Shown: positions 34,657 through 42,932, counted from the first letter of the stretch. The stretch: DNA of 64,000 nucleotides from Weizmannia acidilactici (GCF_008974225.1 NZ_BKZR01000008.1:38668-102667), one strand, 5' to 3'. The notes: generated by a model not told the origin, from the sequence alone. Translations and numbers: made by a program.

Positions 34657-34676
34657 GAAAAAAGTTTTGTTATAAT
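34647..34676 (+). promoter_or_regulatory. Possible promoter of glpD
   Basis: TTTCAA and a perfect TATAAT (34671-34676) at 18 bp, overlapping the end of glpK. It would give glpD its own transcript with the leader at 34711. Confidence 0.5.
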
Positions 34677-34710
34677 TGTTAAAAGTTCATATTCTTGTCA
34701 AGAGATGCAG

Positions 34711-34768
34711 AGAGACCTGGCTAGTTTTATGGAAAAATTTCCATAATGCTTGTTACAGGTCTCTTTTT
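34711..34768 (+). promoter_or_regulatory. GlpP-controlled attenuator in the glpD leader
   Basis: AGAGACCTG and CAGGTCTCT form a perfect 9-bp stem enclosing the palindrome TATGGAAAAATTTCCATA, with TTTTT following. It terminates 125 bases before glpD unless antiterminated, as in B. subtilis glpD. Confidence 0.75.
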
Positions 34769-34796
34769 GATTTTTGGCTCTGTTCAATTTTCCCGA

Positions 34797-34876
34797 GGAA
34801 GTCACGTCTCCCGCGGGAAAAAAGGGCCGGGCGGGACCCCGTCTTAGGAAGCGGGTGAATTTCCCGATCATCAAAT
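34797..34876. repeat. Degenerate relic of the hairpin element in the glpD leader
   Basis: GGGTGAATTTCCCGATCATCAA at the right end resembles the terminal arm of the element at 14239-14365, and GAGGAAGTCACGTCTCCCGC recalls its core. The left arm is missing. It lies directly before the glpD ribosome site. Confidence 0.35.
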
Positions 34877-34892
34877 AACGGAGGCGACGGAA

Positions 34893-36518
34893 ATGGAATT
34901 TTCAAGTAAACAGCGTGATCAAATTTTACAAAAGATGGGCGAAAAGGAATTTGACTTGCTCGTAATCGGCGGCGGCATCACGGGGGCGGGCATTACCTAT
35001 GATGCAGTGGCGCGCGGCATGTCCGTGGCGCTTGTTGAAATGCAGGACTTTGCGGCCGGCACCTCGAGCAGATCGACCAAACTTGTCCACGGCGGGCTCC
35101 GGTATTTAAAACAATTTGAAGTGAAACTGGTGGCTGAAGTCGGAAAAGAACGGGCGATCGTTTATGAAAATGGGCCGCATGTGACAACGCCGGAATGGAT
35201 GCTGCTTCCGTTCCACAAAGGGGGGACGTTCGGCGCGTTTACAACAAACATCGGCTTAAGGCTGTACGACTTTTTGGCCGGCGTAAAAAAACAGGAACGG
35301 CGGAAAATGCTGTCGGCCGCGGAAACATTGGAAAAAGAGCCGCTCATTAAAAAAGACGGGCTCAAAGGCGGCGGTTATTATGTTGAATACCGGACAGACG
35401 ATGCGCGGCTGACGATCGAAGTGATGAAAGCGGCGGTTGCACACGGGGCGCTTGCCGTAAACTACGCAAAAGCCGAAGATTACCTTTACGAAAACGGCCG
35501 CATCACAGGAGCCCTTGTCCGCGACCAAATCAACGGGAAAACTGTAAAAGTGCGGGCAAAAGCGGTAGTCAATGCGACCGGCCCGTGGAGCGACAAAATG
35601 CGGGATAAAGATGCGCCGGGGAAAAAACGGCTGCGCCTCACGAAAGGGGTCCACATCGTCTTTGACCAAAGCATATTCCCGCTCCGCCAGGCCATTTATT
35701 TTGACACGCCGGACGGCAGAATGGTTTTTGCAATCCCGCGCGGCGGCAAAACGTATGTCGGCACAACGGATACGTTTTATGACAAGGACCCGGTGCATCC
35801 GAAACCGCTGCCGGAAGACATTGAATATCTTTTAAAAGCAATCCGTTTTATGTTCCCATCTGTAAAAGCAGCTGTCCGTAATGTGGAATCGAGCTGGGCC
35901 GGTGTCCGCCCTTTGATTTATGAAGAAGGGAAAGACGCATCCGAAATCTCGCGTAAAGACGAAATTTGGGAAGGGGAAAGCGGCCTGATCACGATCGCCG
36001 GCGGAAAACTGACGGGCTATCGGAAAATGGCGGAAACCGTCGTCGATCTTGTTGCGAAAAGGCTCGATGGCAATTTCCGACCGTGCCAAACGAAACATCT
36101 GCCGATATCCGGCGGTGATGTCGGCGGTTCAGAAAATTTCCCGGCTTTTATTGAATCAAAAAGCAAAGAAGGGGAAGATTGCGGCTTATCTCCTGAAGCA
36201 AGCAGTGCGATTGTGGAAAAATACGGCACGAACGCGGACCAGCTTTTTGTGTATGCGAAAAACGGGGGCGATGCCGGGCTGCCGCGGGAAGTGTATGCAT
36301 TGCTCAAATACGCGGTGGAGCAGGAAATGGCCGTTAAACCGGTTGACTTTTTCATCCGCCGCACCGGTACGCTTTTCTTTGACATCAACTGGGTTCGCCA
36401 ATGGAAAGAGCCTGTCATTGCCTGGATGGGGCGCGAATTTTCGTGGGATTCCGATACGGAAAAACAATACAGGGAAGAATTGGAAGAAGCGATCCGCGAA
36501 GCCGTGCCGGAAATGTAG
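34893..36518 (+). CDS. glpD: Aerobic glycerol-3-phosphate dehydrogenase GlpD
   Basis: 541-residue FAD enzyme at the membrane that oxidises glycerol-3-phosphate to dihydroxyacetone phosphate, passing electrons to quinone. The dinucleotide fold VIGGGITGAGITYDAVARG is at residues 21-40, followed by SSRSTKLVHGGLRYL; AGVRPLIYEEG and TIAGGKLTGYRKMAE are family motifs. ATG 34893 follows GGAGGCG. Last gene of the glpPFKD cluster. Confidence 0.94.
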   Translation: MEFSSKQRDQILQKMGEKEFDLLVIGGGITGAGITYDAVARGMSVALVEMQDFAAGTSSRSTKLVHGGLRYLKQFEVKLVAEVGKERAIVYENGPHVTTPEWMLLPFHKGGTFGAFTTNIGLRLYDFLAGVKKQERRKMLSAAETLEKEPLIKKDGLKGGGYYVEYRTDDARLTIEVMKAAVAHGALAVNYAKAEDYLYENGRITGALVRDQINGKTVKVRAKAVVNATGPWSDKMRDKDAPGKKRLRLTKGVHIVFDQSIFPLRQAIYFDTPDGRMVFAIPRGGKTYVGTTDTFYDKDPVHPKPLPEDIEYLLKAIRFMFPSVKAAVRNVESSWAGVRPLIYEEGKDASEISRKDEIWEGESGLITIAGGKLTGYRKMAETVVDLVAKRLDGNFRPCQTKHLPISGGDVGGSENFPAFIESKSKEGEDCGLSPEASSAIVEKYGTNADQLFVYAKNGGDAGLPREVYALLKYAVEQEMAVKPVDFFIRRTGTLFFDINWVRQWKEPVIAWMGREFSWDSDTEKQYREELEEAIREAVPEM

Positions 36519-36579
36519 CGTCCACAACCCAAAGTGGGGGCAGCTGAAATGGAAAATCAGGGTGAGGAGGTTTGGGGAA

Positions 36580-36985
36580 CCCCCGGAAAAAATCGGTAGT
36601 GGAACTTGAAACGGCAACTGGTCATTTCATCCATTTTAGGAATCAGCGGTAACATTGAAAAAATCGGCGGAACTGCCCAAAAAATCGGCGGACATCCTTT
36701 GTAAATCAGCGGAAAGGTACAAGAAATCGGCGAAAAATAGAAAAAAAGAGAAAAGAGCTGCATCTCCGTCAGAAAATAGCTGAAAACCGGCGGTGAAACT
36801 TGAAACGGCAGCCGGTCAGTCTACTCATTTTAGAGGAATCAGCGGAAACTAGAGGGAAATCAGCGATCTTCCTCAAAAAATCAGCGAAAAGACCAAAAAA
36901 TCGGCGAACATCCTTTGGAAATCAGCGGAAAGATAAAAGAAATCGGAGAAAAATAGAAAAAAAGAGAAAAGAGCCGCATCCCCAT
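36580..36985. repeat. 21-bp periodic CGCYGAT array, inverted
   Basis: TCAGCG/TCGGCG repeats at 21-bp steps in two blocks (from about 36651 and 36838; one step is 20 bp), separated by the conserved spacer with GGTGAAACTTGAAACGGCAG seen also near 24.2, 24.5 and, reversed, 16.9 kb. Blocks are about 195 bp apart here because the second spacer type is absent. Confidence 0.8.
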
Positions 36986-36992
36986 TGCAAAA

Positions 36993-37349
36993 ATGCAGAT
37001 TGATTTTGCAGAATTTAAAGACCTGGAATGGAAATTGGACATGGTGGCCGTGCTCGGCGGCATGCAGCATGAATTTGACCAAATCAACAACATCGAGCCC
37101 CCGGAAAGCTACAAAAATATCCATACAACGATTGAAAAAGTGATGAACGAATACCAGTATGTTGTTGACAATTACTTGGTCTCCGTTGCCAATCTGGCTG
37201 CGGATTTAATCTTCAACTGTGCCGAACCATTTGGATGCCTGGGTCCAGTATCCTCAGGACGCGACCGATATCAGGGCAAAGCAGCTTTCGGGGCAGGAGA
37301 CCGCGACAAAGCAACGCTTTCCTCATCCATCCATGATCTTTGCCTATAA
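36993..37349 (+). pseudogene. Gene fragment of unknown family
   Basis: The frame MQIDFAEFKDLEWKLDMVAV...EPPESYKNIHTTIEKVMNEYQYVVDNY...LAADLIFNC reads like helical protein for about 75 codons. Then the likely frame shifts near 37235 (LDAWVQYPQDATDIRAKQL in the next frame). It abuts the repeat array, with no ribosome site, so the 5' end seems replaced by the repeat. I do not recognise the family; a short secreted or lipoprotein helical protein is possible. Confidence 0.4.
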
Positions 37350-37431
37350 TGGCAGAAGAAGTATTTTTAAGAAAAAATGAATTCGGCGTTGGAAAAGTCC
37401 GCAATTTGTAGCCAAAAACTTTGTTTCACAA

Positions 37432-37469
37432 AAAGCGGCGTGCCGTACAGGGCATCTCGCCGTTTTTTT
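37432..37469 (+). terminator. Terminator behind the gene fragment
   Basis: CGGCG-TGCC-GTACA-GGGCATCT-CGCCG with inner GCC/GGC pairing, followed by TTTTTTT. Confidence 0.7.
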
Positions 37470-37533
37470 GCATACCTCTAAAAAAACAAAACCTTTTCAA
37501 TATAAAAATAATGAAAATAAAGTGAACCTGTTA

Positions 37534-37579
37534 TATAATAGAAATATAATTCGAACCACTAAATTGTAAGCGCAAACAA
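37534..37579 (+). promoter_or_regulatory. -10 box and cre site of dctP
   Basis: TATAAT at 37534-37539 (weak -35 ATGAAA at 17 bp). TTGTAAGCGCAAACAA at 37564-37579 matches the cre consensus at every position and lies in the transcribed leader, overlapping the ribosome site region, where CcpA would act as a roadblock. Confidence 0.78.
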
Positions 37580-37592
37580 AGGGGATGGAAAC

Positions 37593-38861
37593 GTGAAGAT
37601 CAATTTTCGGAATCTTACAGTGCAAGTGGTTATCGGCATCATTTTGGGGATTATCGTAGGGCTTGCCTCCCCGAAATTCGGCGCCGAGCTGAACATTTTG
37701 GCCCAATGGTTTATTAAACTCATTAAAATGCTCGTTCCGCCGATCATTTTCTTTACGGTCGTCATCGGCATCGGCGGCATGGGCGATTTGAAAAAAGTCG
37801 GCCGTATCGGAGGCAAGGCGCTCATCTATTTTGAAGTCGTCAGCACCATTGCGCTCGCCATCGGGCTCATTGTCGTCAACCTGATTCAGCCGGGCCACGG
37901 CATTGATACGAGCCAAGCCAAGACAAGCGAGGTTTCGCAATTTGTCACCCAGGCGAAAGACAACGAAACCGGTTTTATCGGCTTTATTTCCAATATCATT
38001 CCGGAAAGCATTGCGGGCGCATTCGTACAGGGCGATCTTTTGCCGATTTTATTTTTCTCCGTCCTGTTCGGGGCCGCCGCGGCATCTTTGGGGGAAAAAG
38101 CGAAACCGGTCATTCGCTTTTTTGAAGACATGACCGAAATCTTCTTTAAAATTGTCGGCATTGTCATGAGGGTGTCGCCGATTGCCGCATTCGGGGCGAT
38201 GGCCTATACGGTCGGCCAATTCGGCGCCAGCTCGCTGATCAACCTCGGCGAATTAATGGCATCCGTTTACTTGACGATGATCATTTTCATTTTGCTTGTG
38301 CTCGGCAGCATTGCGAAGATATTCGGGTTCAACATTTTTAAATTCATCGCCTATATTAAGGAAGAACTTTTGCTTGTGCTTGGGACTTCATCATCGGAAT
38401 CGGCGATGCCTTCTCTGATGAAAAAACTCGAAAACTTTGGCTGCTCGAAATCTGTTGTCGGCCTCGTTGTCCCGACCGGCTATTCTTTTAACCTGGACGG
38501 TACCGCCATTTACTTATCCATGGCGTCTATCTTCATTGCGCAGGCGTACAATGTGCATTTAACGATCGGTCACCAAATCATGCTGCTGTTGATTTTAATG
38601 CTGACCTCAAAAGGGGCGGCGGGCGTGACTGGCTCCGGTTTTATCACACTGGCCGCAACATTGTCCGCATTCCCGGTGATTCCGGTTGCGGGGATTGCCC
38701 TTCTGATCGGCGTCGACCGGTTCATGTCCGAATCGCGCGCGATCACGAATATTATCGGAAATGCGGTGGCGACCGTCGTCATTTCCAAAACGGAAAAAGA
38801 ATTTGAGCGCGTGGCAGAACCTGCAGCGGTTGCCGAACATACTGAATCGATTCCATCATAA
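37593..38861 (+). CDS. dctP: C4-dicarboxylate/proton symporter DctP (DAACS family)
   Basis: 422-residue carrier with eight membrane helices and two re-entrant loops. The serine-rich loop GTSSSESAMPSLM and the NLDGTAIYL motif are those of DctA/DctP, together with SKGAAGVTGSGFI and GVDRFMSESRAITNIIGNAVA. It takes up succinate, fumarate and malate; a glutamate/aspartate role is less likely because the sequence follows DctA closely. GTG 37593 follows AAAGGGGATGG. The two-component system at 21.6-23.9 kb is a candidate regulator besides CcpA. Confidence 0.88.
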   Translation: MKINFRNLTVQVVIGIILGIIVGLASPKFGAELNILAQWFIKLIKMLVPPIIFFTVVIGIGGMGDLKKVGRIGGKALIYFEVVSTIALAIGLIVVNLIQPGHGIDTSQAKTSEVSQFVTQAKDNETGFIGFISNIIPESIAGAFVQGDLLPILFFSVLFGAAAASLGEKAKPVIRFFEDMTEIFFKIVGIVMRVSPIAAFGAMAYTVGQFGASSLINLGELMASVYLTMIIFILLVLGSIAKIFGFNIFKFIAYIKEELLLVLGTSSSESAMPSLMKKLENFGCSKSVVGLVVPTGYSFNLDGTAIYLSMASIFIAQAYNVHLTIGHQIMLLLILMLTSKGAAGVTGSGFITLAATLSAFPVIPVAGIALLIGVDRFMSESRAITNIIGNAVATVVISKTEKEFERVAEPAAVAEHTESIPS

Positions 38862-38900
38862 AAAGAAAGGCGCTCCCGATCGGGGGGGTTGAAATGTTAA

Positions 38901-38939
38901 AAAGCGGTGAGATGCCACAACCGGCCGCCGCTTTTTTTT
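38901..38939 (+). terminator. Terminator of dctP
   Basis: AAGCGG...CCGCCGCTT stem with the loop rich in GATGCCACAACC, followed by TTTTTTTT. Confidence 0.65.
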
Positions 38940-39036
38940 CAACGGCATTCCAATCAGGGGTGCCTTTTGTTTTTGCGGCATAGCATTATAATCCGGCATG
39001 ATTTTATAGTAAAATAGGAAAGCAAACGGTAATAGA

Positions 39037-40002
39037 ATGGAGAGAAGCAACTTGATTGGCAGGAAAAAACAATTGGAGAAAGAACAGGAGCTTGAAAAAC
39101 GCATTGCCGAACTGGAGGCGGAAAAAGAAAAAATGCAGGAGCAGCTAGAAACATGGCTGGCTGGTTTTCACGAAGAGCTTTCCGCCACCATTGCCCAGCA
39201 TGAGCTTGTGAACGGGCAACATCTCGTCCTGCGCGATTTGGTCACGAAAATCGAAGATAAATTCAAAAATATTTCTTCCATCACCAAAGAAAACTCCGAG
39301 CATTCGATTGTTTTGGGCGAAAAAGGGGAAAAGCTGAATGAGCTCGCCGCCGGTATGGTAAAAGAATCGCAGGCAGGCCGCCAATATGTTGATAATACGG
39401 CAGAAGCGATCCGCCGGCTGGGGGAGCAAATCCGCAAGACGCAAAATGAGATTGCGCAGCTGCACACAAGATCAAGTGAAATCCGGGAAATTGTCCAGGT
39501 CATCAAAGAAATTGCCGAACAGACAAACTTGCTTGCCCTTAATGCCTCGATTGAAGCTGCACGCGCGGGCGAACAGGGAAAAGGTTTTGCCGTCGTAGCC
39601 TCGGAAGTGCGGAAATTGGCGGAAAGCACGGCAAAGAGTACGGAAAATATCAACGCGCTGACGCTTTCCATCCAAAAAGATATTGAGTCTTCCCTCGAAG
39701 CGACACAAAAAAGTGCCGAGCTTGTGGACAACGGCGTGTCGGCCAGCACCCTTGCAGCCGAAAAAATTGCTGAAGTACTGCATACAATCGAAACAAGCCA
39801 GGAAAATATAGAAAACATTCGGCAAACAATACAACTGGAAAAAGATGACGCCCTTAAAGTCCGGAAAGAAGTGGAAGAAGCAACAAACCTGTTCGGGGAA
39901 GCATACGAAACGATCCTTCAGCATATTGAAGACGCAACAGTGGTGGATCAGAAACTCGAAGAAGGAATCAGAAGGACCGCTGCCGCTCGTAGCCTGAAAT
40001 AG
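39037..40002 (+). CDS. Soluble chemoreceptor-like protein (YfmS type)
   Basis: 321-residue methyl-accepting signalling domain without membrane segment or recognisable ligand domain. Residues 1-45 form a charged coiled coil. The tip motif EIAEQTNLLALNASIEAARAGEQGKGFAVVA lies near residues 164-194, the usual CheA/CheW contact, followed by a long descending coiled coil. It resembles B. subtilis YfmS, a cytoplasmic receptor that modulates chemotaxis. ATG 39037 with an AGAGAAG-poor upstream; no alternative start stands out. It precedes the Crp/Fnr gene by 23 bp, so the two are probably one operon. Confidence 0.82.
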   Translation: MERSNLIGRKKQLEKEQELEKRIAELEAEKEKMQEQLETWLAGFHEELSATIAQHELVNGQHLVLRDLVTKIEDKFKNISSITKENSEHSIVLGEKGEKLNELAAGMVKESQAGRQYVDNTAEAIRRLGEQIRKTQNEIAQLHTRSSEIREIVQVIKEIAEQTNLLALNASIEAARAGEQGKGFAVVASEVRKLAESTAKSTENINALTLSIQKDIESSLEATQKSAELVDNGVSASTLAAEKIAEVLHTIETSQENIENIRQTIQLEKDDALKVRKEVEEATNLFGEAYETILQHIEDATVVDQKLEEGIRRTAAARSLK

Positions 40003-40025
40003 AATAGGAAAGGAAGTGGAGTGCT

Positions 40026-40718
40026 TTGGAAAACCGGAGTGAGTCGCTGCGAAAAATGCCGCTGTTTAAAGGGATGGGAGATTCAGATTTGGCTGTGATT
40101 GCCGCCGTATCCGTTAAGAAACATGTCGAAAAAGGAGACCATATTTTTTTCCGGGGCGACCCGCAGGAAGCCGTGTATTTTATTGAACAGGGAGAAGTGA
40201 AAATTTATCGTACCGATGCAAACGGCAAAGAGCAGATCGTCACGCTGCTCCGCGACGGCGACATGTTCCCGCACGTCGGCTTTTTCCGAAAAATCCGCTA
40301 TCCCGCCAATTCAATGGCCGCCACCGATACGGAACTTCTGGCCGCCCGAATCGCTGATTTTGAAAAAGTGCTGCTTGACAACCCTAAGCTGACGATGACC
40401 TTATATGGCGTGATGAGCGATGAGATCCTCGACTTGCAGGACCGCCTCGAAGCCCAAATTTTAAACAATGCCTATGAGCAAGTCATCAAACTTTTCCTGC
40501 GCCTCGCCCGCACGCACGGCATCCAAACCGGAAACGACCATGTGCTCGTCAAAATCCCGCTCAACAACTCAGACCTCGCCAGCATGATCGGCGTCACGCG
40601 CGAAACGGTCAGCCGGACGATTCACCAGCTTAAACATAAAAACCTCATCATCCCGCAAGAAAAAGGAACCTATCTGATCCACCAGGAAAAACTGACAAAC
40701 GAACTGCTCGGGGTCTGA
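40026..40718 (+). CDS. Crp/Fnr-family transcription regulator
   Basis: 230-residue regulator: cyclic-nucleotide-binding-like barrel at about 10-120 (KGDHIFFRGDPQEAVYFIEQGEVKIYR), dimer helix, and a winged HTH near 175-215 with NNSDLASMIGVTRETVSRTIHQL. The recognition helix VTRETVSR has the E..SR signature of Fnr-like TGTGA readers. There are no cysteines, so no iron-sulfur oxygen sensor as in Fnr; heme or another ligand is possible. TTG 40026 follows GGAAGTGGAG. A perfect TGTGA-N6-TCACA site lies upstream of scdA, making that its likely target. Confidence 0.85.
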   Translation: MENRSESLRKMPLFKGMGDSDLAVIAAVSVKKHVEKGDHIFFRGDPQEAVYFIEQGEVKIYRTDANGKEQIVTLLRDGDMFPHVGFFRKIRYPANSMAATDTELLAARIADFEKVLLDNPKLTMTLYGVMSDEILDLQDRLEAQILNNAYEQVIKLFLRLARTHGIQTGNDHVLVKIPLNNSDLASMIGVTRETVSRTIHQLKHKNLIIPQEKGTYLIHQEKLTNELLGV

Positions 40719-40779
40719 AAATGGATTGGGCGGAGATGTTCCAAAAATCGGTAAACTGACTTAGGGGGGGAAAATTTTC

Positions 40780-41000
40780 CCGGTGATGGTTTTGAGTATC
40801 TCTGTCACGACCGTTAGAGAATTAATTCCCCGAAGAAACGGTTCTGAGAAGTCATCTCAAGATCATTAGAGGAAAATTTTCCGGAAGAAATGGTTCTGAG
40901 AAGCAATGTCACGACCGTTAGAGGAAGATTTCCCCTTAGAAATGGATCTGAGAAACTTGCTCAAGACCATTTGAGAAAAATTTCTGCTTAAAAGGGGCTT
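40780..41000. repeat. 52-bp tandem hairpin array, family B (four units)
   Basis: GTTTTGAG (40789), GTTCTGAG (40841), GTTCTGAG (40893) and GATCTGAG (40945) step by exactly 52 bp. A typical unit has GGTTCTGAGA-AGTCA-TCTCAAGAYC as a hairpin, then ATTAGAGGAAAATTT and a GAAGAAA linker. Confidence 0.72.
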
Positions 41001-41029
41001 TTGGGACAGATCCAAAAACGGGGAGAACT

Positions 41030-41162
41030 GTACACGGAAATGTCCTTCATAAAGGTGATGAAAGACAAAAGAAAGGCGAACCGGGTGCCAAATGTCTTTC
41101 ATAAGAGTGATAAAGGACAAAAACAATCACAGTGAACCGCAATTTGTCTTTCATGAAGGGGC
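41030..41162. repeat. 52-bp tandem hairpin array, family A (three units)
   Basis: ATGTCC (41040), ATGTCT (41092) and TTGTCT (41144) step by exactly 52 bp. Each of the first two units holds a 27-bp inverted repeat (TGTCCTTCAT...ATGAAAGACA). It directly follows the family B array, out of phase with it. Confidence 0.72.
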
Positions 41163-41193
41163 AAAGGCTGTCCCAAATCCATGAGGCAGCCTT
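41163..41193 (-). terminator. Terminator of scdA
   Basis: On the minus strand AAGGCTG...CAGCCTTTG with a 16-base loop. T-run weak. Confidence 0.5.
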
Positions 41194-41201
41194 CTAACGT
41201 G

Positions 41202-41906
41202 TTAAACGGCTTCTTCAAGCAGGCGCTTAAACAAAATATTGTTTTCCAAATGAATGTGCTGGAATGTATCATTTTCAAAGTTTTCCAGGCGGCGGTAAAC
41301 AAGCTGGAATGTCCGGCATGCCCCTTCCGGAAGCGTGTAGTCATTCGTAATCTCACGAAGGCGGTGCAAAATATCGCCGACGGAAGCATGCTCGGTTTCA
41401 AGATCGGTCAATTCTTTTGTTGCAGTCGCCAGGTTTTCCGCCGTCGGATTAAGGTCATACGCGCGGATCGCCGGGAATTGTTCGGCATCTTCTTTTTCGG
41501 TATGTTCTAAGAGCTCCGCTTTCAAACGGTTGAACATTTCGTGCACTTCAACGAGATGCGGATGGTTCTCGCCGTGGACGCGCATTACTTTTGTCACATA
41601 CGGACTCAAATTCGGCAGTTCCTCACGCAAAAATGCGTGGTAGGTCTCCTGGATATGGTTGACAATTTCCGTGTAGCTTGCTTCATTCCAATTTTTCTCA
41701 TTGCCGCTGCCGGCATGTTTGTCGTATATTTCCTGAATCGCCGCAATCAGTTCATCTGCCGAAAGATTGCGTTTTTCCGCCGCTTCTTTCACAGAAACAT
41801 TGCCGCCGCAGCAAAAATCAATGCGGTTTGCTTTAAACAGATCCGCTGCTTTCGGAAACAGTGTCACAATTTCCCCCACGGTCTGGCTCGTCGTAAAACG
41901 TTCCAT
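41202..41906 (-). CDS. scdA: Iron-sulfur cluster repair di-iron protein ScdA (RIC/YtfE)
   Basis: 234-residue cytosolic protein that repairs iron-sulfur clusters damaged by nitric oxide or peroxide. The N-terminal ScdA domain has FKANRIDFCCGGNVSVKEAAE near residue 30. The hemerythrin-like part supplies His/Glu di-iron ligands in HIQETYHAFLREELP, HGENHPHLVEVHEMF, LLEHTEKEDAEQFPAI, and LETEHASVGDIL. ATG 41906 lies 8 bases after AAGGAG. An Fnr-type box upstream points to induction under low oxygen or nitrosative stress. Confidence 0.93.
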   Translation of the reverse strand: MERFTTSQTVGEIVTLFPKAADLFKANRIDFCCGGNVSVKEAAEKRNLSADELIAAIQEIYDKHAGSGNEKNWNEASYTEIVNHIQETYHAFLREELPNLSPYVTKVMRVHGENHPHLVEVHEMFNRLKAELLEHTEKEDAEQFPAIRAYDLNPTAENLATATKELTDLETEHASVGDILHRLREITNDYTLPEGACRTFQLVYRRLENFENDTFQHIHLENNILFKRLLEEAV

Positions 41907-41964
41907 CCAATCCACTCCTTTTCGGTTTGCTAATCTTATGATAATGCATCCGCTCCCGCTTGTT

Positions 41965-41980
41965 TGTGATGCATATCACA
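41965..41980 (-). promoter_or_regulatory. Perfect Fnr/Crp box at scdA
   Basis: TGTGATGCATATCACA is the ideal TGTGA-N6-TCACA palindrome. With minus-strand -10 TATCAT at 41943-41938, transcription would start near 41931, placing the box centre at -41.5, the class II activator position. The rest of 41981-42191 shows no gene. Confidence 0.75.
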
Positions 41981-42191
41981 TTAATTGAGAAAAATTCTTA
42001 TTTGGGTCTTTGCTAAAAATTCCGGGGTATCCTTGCAGAAAAAATCCGGGCCAAGGAAAGATATCCACGAATGGTTCCAAATACCTGACGGGGTACACAA
42101 CCCCAAATAAACAGAGTGCAAAACCCATTGGTGACCGCTATCGTGCATCCTAAAATGAAAAAGACGTTATATAAGTATATCTGCCTGAAAA

Positions 42192-42223
42192 ATAAAAAGA
42201 GCGCCAACCACATTGGCGCCCTA
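42192..42223 (-). terminator. Terminator of yceI
   Basis: Minus-strand GGGCGCCAAT-GTGG-TTGGCGCTC stem followed by TTTTTAT. Confidence 0.88.
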
Positions 42224-42228
42224 AGAAC

Positions 42229-42765
42229 TTATTCCGCTTTGCTTGCTTCCACTTCAACTGTAAATTTAATTTCATCACCGACCAGTACGCCGCCTGTTTC
42301 AAGCGCTGCGTTCCAGGTGAGGCCGTAGTCGCTCCGTTTTACGGATCCTTCGGCGCTGAAGCCGGCCGTTTCTGCACCGCTCATCGGGTTTTTCGACAAC
42401 CCTTCAAACGTGACTTTGAATGTTTCTTCTTTTGTCACGCCGTGGATCGTCAAGTCGCCGGTAACATCATACGTATTGGCGCCCGTTTTCGTAACCGATT
42501 TGGAAACGAACGTAATATTCGGGTAGTTTTCCACATCGAAGAAATCAGCAGAACGCAGGTGATTGTCGCGGTCGGCATTTTTTGTATGGATGCTGCTTGC
42601 ATCAACTGTAAAAGAAATTTTCGCGGAAGTTAAATCTTGCGGATCGGCTTCGATGTCCGCCTCAAATTTTTGGAAAGACCCTTTCACTTTCGAAATCATC
42701 ATATGTTTTACCGTAAAATCAATTGAACTGTGCGCATAGTCTACTGCCCATTTTGCATTTGCCAT
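42229..42765 (-). CDS. YceI-family lipid-binding protein
   Basis: 178-residue YceI protein, a lipocalin-like barrel that binds isoprenoid or polyprenyl lipids. Family features are WAVDYAHSSIDFTVKHMMISKVKGSFQKFEAD at the start, RDNHLRSADFFDVENYPNITFVS, and TGDLTIHGVTKEETFKV in the middle. No signal peptide, as in Bacillus members, so it acts in the cytoplasm. ATG 42765 follows GGGAGGAA. Monocistronic, with a palindromic operator-like region upstream. Confidence 0.9.
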   Translation of the reverse strand: MANAKWAVDYAHSSIDFTVKHMMISKVKGSFQKFEADIEADPQDLTSAKISFTVDASSIHTKNADRDNHLRSADFFDVENYPNITFVSKSVTKTGANTYDVTGDLTIHGVTKEETFKVTFEGLSKNPMSGAETAGFSAEGSVKRSDYGLTWNAALETGGVLVGDEIKFTVEVEASKAE

Positions 42766-42797
42766 CAAAAATTCCTCCCGGTCATTTATTTCTCAAA

Positions 42798-42832
42798 ACT
42801 TACTTTTCGTAACCTAGTTTAATATCGTAAGT
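42798..42832 (-). promoter_or_regulatory. Operator-like palindrome and promoter of yceI
   Basis: ACTTAC and GTAAGT mark both ends of a 35-bp imperfect palindrome with inner GTAAC/GTTT half-sites. A minus-strand -35 TTGACT (42844-42839) and -10 TAAACT at 17 bp place it over the promoter. CTTAC-N-GTAAG half-sites resemble those of HxlR/MarR-type repressors; the regulator is unknown. Confidence 0.42.
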
Positions 42833-42839
42833 AAAAAAA

Positions 42840-42880
42840 GTCAAGAAAACCGAACCAACTTTTTAAAGCCGGTTCGGTTC
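42840..42880 (-). terminator. Terminator of the flavin oxidoreductase gene
   Basis: AACCGAACC...GGTTCGGTT, a perfect 9-bp stem, followed on the minus strand by TTCTTGACTTTTTTT. The tail overlaps the -35 of yceI. Confidence 0.7.
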
Positions 42881-42932
42881 CAAAGTTGATCAAAAGCGTG
42901 CTGCCTAAGATATGGAGTTCAGTTTTAAAAAA

